The notes under the pieces are model-generated. The model did not search any database, was not told where the DNA came from, and saw nothing but the letters and a program-made list of their open reading frames with translations. A stretch of 64,000 nucleotides of DNA from Phallusia mammillata (Eukaryota; Chordata; Ascidiacea; Phlebobranchia; Ascidiidae), in contig QLIY01000141.1 of NCBI GenBank assembly GCA_003260075.1, positions 62,001-126,000 of the forward strand, written 5' to 3'. Positions 60,275 through 64,000 of the stretch are shown here, piece after piece. The position numbers were made by a program, and so were the translations under genes. Positions within the stretch are counted from its first letter, which is position 1. Each line of letters begins with the position of its first letter.

Positions 60275-63200
60275 GTAGGTGTCTGTTTCAATGTTGCTGT
60301 GGTGTTGGTGTATTTTACTCGGGTTGAAAATATGATTGATTATGCCAGTGATATAAACATAGGAATATCTCTGAGTGTGTTTCGGTATTTGACTGTTACT
60401 TTACTTTTATTGCCAAACGTCCTATAGGACGACATAACTATGTGCATGAACTTGGCCGAATGGTTTAAGACGTTTGACTTACCTACGATGGGATTCGTAG
60501 GGTAATGGGTTCGAACCCAACAAAAGAATGTAGTGTAATTGTTGCTCTGTCAAAGTTATCCTAGACGTAAATTGTTCTTGTAGATGCCAGTTTTGCGTTG
60601 AATATCGAAAAGATTTTTGATTTGCGAAAGGATTGGCCTGTAATCGAACTGTCTCAAATCTTCTTCACTAAATACGGGACCAAAAAAAAAAACGTTTTGA
60701 CTTCTAGAGACAGGGGGGGGGGGGATTTGCGAAAGGATTGGCCTGTAATCGAACTGTCTCAAATCTTTCATCATAAATCACTAAATACGGGACCAAAAAA
60801 AAAAACGTTTTGACTTCTAGAGACACAAAACTTTGTTGGCCATTCAAATGAGATTGATTGTTTTTATGACCTAATATGGTTTTTCCGGATTCACAAGTTG
60901 CCAGTTTTCTAACGAACCAGGATGTTTTGCCTCCGAAAGCCAACAAACATGTTTTTGACACTGATTTGACTTCCTACGCAATGTAAATTCTCCTTTTGTG
61001 GTCGATCTGCTACGTTTTGGCAGATTTTATCAATCTTTCAGTGGCTTAGAGTTGTTTTTTTTCTTTTACACTTCTTTCTCTCTCGTTGCCAATCGCGTTC
61101 CAATCAACTGGGACGCGAGATAAGAATGTCTAGACGTAGCTCCCGAATAAGACTAATTCAGTTCCACGTTCACACTGTCTGAAATTCGAAACATAAAAAC
61201 CTTTCTGAATTGTCACGAAGTGTTACAACATGTTATCTTAGTAAAGTCTCTGATAGTATCGTTGGTTCGCACTTTTTCAGTTTACTCATCGTATAATGAC
61301 TTGTTCAGATATGGCGTTGGTTTGTTTGCAGTGTCCATAGATAAAATAAGATCTACTGATTTTAGGGCGTACGACACCCATTTAAAGATCCTATCCTTAT
61401 GTAATAATGGATTTTATAGCTACATTTTGATTACGTCTAGTTTTTAAACGTATCAAAATTTATAATTAATGGTCTTGAATTGTTTGCTTTAAAAAACCTG
61501 GATTCGATTCAACTAATCTAGAATAGGAGCATTTTTGCCTTTATTATTTAATATGACAAGGATGCTATTATTTCTCAACAGTGCCAAAAAAGTCATGACG
61601 TACATAGTGTTGAAAAGCATAATTTTACGCCACGTGAACGGACGCATCGATACGGGGGGGGGGTTAATATGACAAGGATGCTATTTCTCAACAGTGCCAA
61701 AAAAGTCATGACGTACAGTGTTGAAAAGCATAATTTTACGCCACGTGAACGGACGCATCGATACATAGTTTGTTGTTTTAATATATCTCACTCGAAAATC
61801 AGCCTCTCCATACAGAAAAAATATTTGCACAAGATACGTGTTCAATTAACCGGTGTCGCGAAAATGAACCCCTCAACAGATATTATTTAACAAAAGTTTA
61901 TTTTTGCTTAATATCGCGTTACCAGAACGCACAAACTGCGATGCGCGATTAACGCCAAAACGTTTGCTTGTGTATATCCGGTGTAGTTTTCAAACCAGAC
62001 TGGCTGCAAATGCACGTTCACATTATCTGTCTGTTTAGTGTAATCAAATACGCCTTTTGCATCATACCGTCTGGATTATTTCGTAGCATGGAAATTGGTC
62101 CATCAGCAGCAGTGGTCGGGGGGGGGGGGACTGGACAGATTTCGGCACGACCATTGCATCATACCATCTGGATTATTTCGTAGCATGGAAATTGGTCCAT
62201 CAGCAGCAGTGGTCAGTTATGCTTTGATGGCGGCCTTTTCAAGCCGATTTTAGGCATACTCCGGGTGTTACATAGCTCCAAAATCGGATTTCGAGGCGTT
62301 CTGTACATGCGTTGCCCTCTGAAATGACCTTTTCGCTCTTGTGGAACTAATTTGGTGATTATGATTTGAAAGCGCCGGTGCCGTTTGCGTACAAACAACA
62401 GCGGCGTTGGTAAAATTAGCGTGTGGCTGAATTTGTAACATTTGAATCCGGATTAGAGCGTGCCGAGTCAGGTCGTTCAAAGTGCGGATCTCAATTGTGC
62501 CACGTTAAAAACCTTAAGTGGGTTTTCGTGACTCAAAACGTGTGCAATTTTTTACCTTTCTTGGCCAGTGGTTTTTGAAGTTCACAAGCAAGCCAAACAA
62601 CCTTACATTAATCTAAAAGAAAACCTTTGACTAATTCCTATAGAACTCTTCAGAACCAATGTTTCTCTGCGACTGGTACTCGATGGACTTATTCAATGTA
62701 GCAAGCTTGTAAAAGTCCTTTTTTTTGCTATTTCAAGCTTGGTGACCAGCTTTAAGCAAATTTGCACATTTCTAAACGTCAATATTTCATGCAACCCTTT
62801 CAATAGTTTCCGCTATTCCCAGCACACAAGAAATACAATACTGTACCGTAACTGGTACAAAGCCACATCGTGCAAATCTTAGGTTGCTTACAGTGGTCCT
62901 CAATTGAGGGGTTTGTGTATGAAAACACATGAAAAACTTGTTTAGAATTCTGGGGTAAAAACAACAGTTTACACTGATGTTGGCAACCAATGCACAGTAA
63001 AGCTATTTTTGAAACAATCTTACGAAGACAATCTTGTTTTTGTTGTGGTGTTTTTTCGAATTGTTAAAGGGGTTGATATCTTAATGTTTTGAAAAGGTGG
63101 ATAATGTCATATGAACCGTTTGTGTATACATCATGCAATTCGGGTATTTTCAGACTTTGGTTTCTATTTTGAACGATTTCAATACAACTCGTTACTTACC

Positions 63201-64000
63201 GCAAGTTTCGAACTACGATGTTCTGCGTGAAAAAAATTTGCTGATGTAAAACGCCTTATAAAGCTGGCTTAAGGAGATTAACTTGAGACCTCCCTGGCGG
63301 AAAAGTGAATATTGCGCTCGACTGTTGGCCTCGGGATATCGCTGAATTGGCGAAATGATACGAAAATAACTTCACCGCAGAGGTTGTCTTTCCCGCCTCT
63401 TGTATCGAGTTACAAAAACCACATAATTTAAGTCCCGAAAATCGCCACTTATAGATTTGGTTTTACCTACGTTGCTTAGCCGCCGATGATTGACGTGAAG
63501 CAAGACTTGCCTACAAGCACCGACGGTTGTCTGTTCCCTAATCCCGTTATGCAAAACATGTTTGATTAGAAGGGAAGGGTTTCAATTTAGAAGCGCCGAT
63601 TTGAATATAGTTACAGTAACTTTTCTAAAGTGTTTTCGAATCGCGATTAAACACACATGATTAGAAGCGCGGCGTTACCGGCCAACTTAGACACCTGACG
63701 CTCGGAGTTAATCTGTTTGCTTACACAGCACACGTGATCACCTTGGCACGTGCCAACTCACCGACCAATCAGCGTCTTTGACCGATTTTTAGAGGTCGTG
63801 CCTCTCGGTAAACGCCAAACACATCAATATCGATGCATTAAAAAGGATTATGTCGGTAAACGGATGCATATTTGGGCAGTAAACGATGGTAGGAGATAGA
63901 ATCCGCATCACTCTAGCAACAGATGTTCTTTGATAAGCATGAGACGTATGATTAATGGGTATTGGATGGCTTGAAATTGGCAGTTTGTGCGACTTTTCAA
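60275..64000. other. MYBPC intron, running off the window
   Basis: No further MYBPC exon and no other gene recognised. Three G-runs (60713-60724, 61654-61663, 62118-62129) each separate two copies of local sequence. Short open frames on both strands near 62210-62480 and 63370-63550 show no family features. Confidence 0.5.
60446..60525 (+). repeat. tRNA-like (SINE-type) sequence
   Basis: TTGGCCGAATGGTTTAAGACG (A-box-like, from 60452) is followed by GGTTCGAACCC (B-box-like, ~60508). The spacing suggests a type II (Leu/Ser-like) tRNA with a variable arm, and a perfect 7-base hairpin (CCTACGA / TCGTAGG) lies between. The acceptor stem does not pair well. A tRNA-derived repeat or pseudogene is favoured. 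Confidence 0.45.

Larger units (their letters stand above)
944..62129. other. Short (10-12 base) G-runs, probable encoded assembly gaps
   Basis: Start positions: 944, 1660, 1991, 2815, 3205, 5387, 5643, 5745, 6111, 6587, 9589, 20646, 20771, 23320, 23717, 25148, 41956, 44585, 45140, 45881, 46707, 47501, 48103, 50025, 52174, 56421, 57218, 57510, 60713, 61654 and 62118. Most are exactly 10 long and sit between two diverged copies of the same local sequence; 48103 and 20646 show no obvious duplicate on one side. All are G on the plus strand. Runs of 11-12 fit a 10-base gap plus native G. Confidence 0.85.

Noticed and set aside
62080..62230. Possible C9 continuation reading near CIIPSGLFRSMEIG
   Set aside because: It does not match FN3 strand patterns, lacks a suitable acceptor and phase, and sits in an allelic duplication.
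1..64000. CRISPR arrays, operons, ribosome binding sites, rRNA genes
   Set aside because: None seen; gene structure is eukaryotic throughout, with GT-AG introns.

Overview
This is an animal genomic window, not a microbial one: AT-rich DNA, short GT-AG introns, three multi-exon genes and many small non-autonomous transposons. The gene content fits a chordate: a dual oxidase beside its maturation factor, and a myosin-binding protein C with the M-motif. Compact introns and the high divergence between the two copies of allelic segments suggest an ascidian, most likely Ciona-like. The species is an inference; no identity search was possible.

Region 1 (1-10.9 kb, minus strand) holds the first ten coding exons of a dual oxidase (DUOX): signal peptide plus most of the extracellular peroxidase-like domain. 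The rest of the gene lies beyond base 1. Region 2 (10.9-22.4 kb) separates DUOX from its divergent partner; it holds MITEs, a few GC-rich stretches and one doubtful minus-strand membrane-segment ORF. Region 3 (22.4-29.8 kb, plus strand) is a complete seven-exon DUOXA gene of 389 codons. DUOXA escorts DUOX from the ER to the plasma membrane, so this head-to-head pair is a functional unit for regulated hydrogen peroxide production. Region 4 (31.2-60.3 kb, plus strand) is a myosin-binding protein C gene (MYBPC): a Lys/Pro/Ala/Glu-rich N-terminus, Ig C1, the M-motif, Ig C2-C5, FN3 C6-C7, Ig C8 and half of FN3 C9. It continues past base 64000. Every splice junction I assigned keeps reading phase.

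The most interesting biological signal is a pair of successive, phase-identical exons (42953-43124 and 43610-43823). Each completes the C5 Ig domain, and using both would shift the frame, which is the signature of mutually exclusive splicing.

The main technical signal is a set of 34 G-runs: 31 of 10-12 bases and three of 50-83. All are on the plus strand, with no matching C-runs, and most separate two diverged copies of the same local sequence. They look like assembly gaps (N) written as G, with unmerged allelic contig ends on either side. Several exons are therefore duplicated or interrupted artificially, and poly-Gly or poly-Pro reading frames here are not real.
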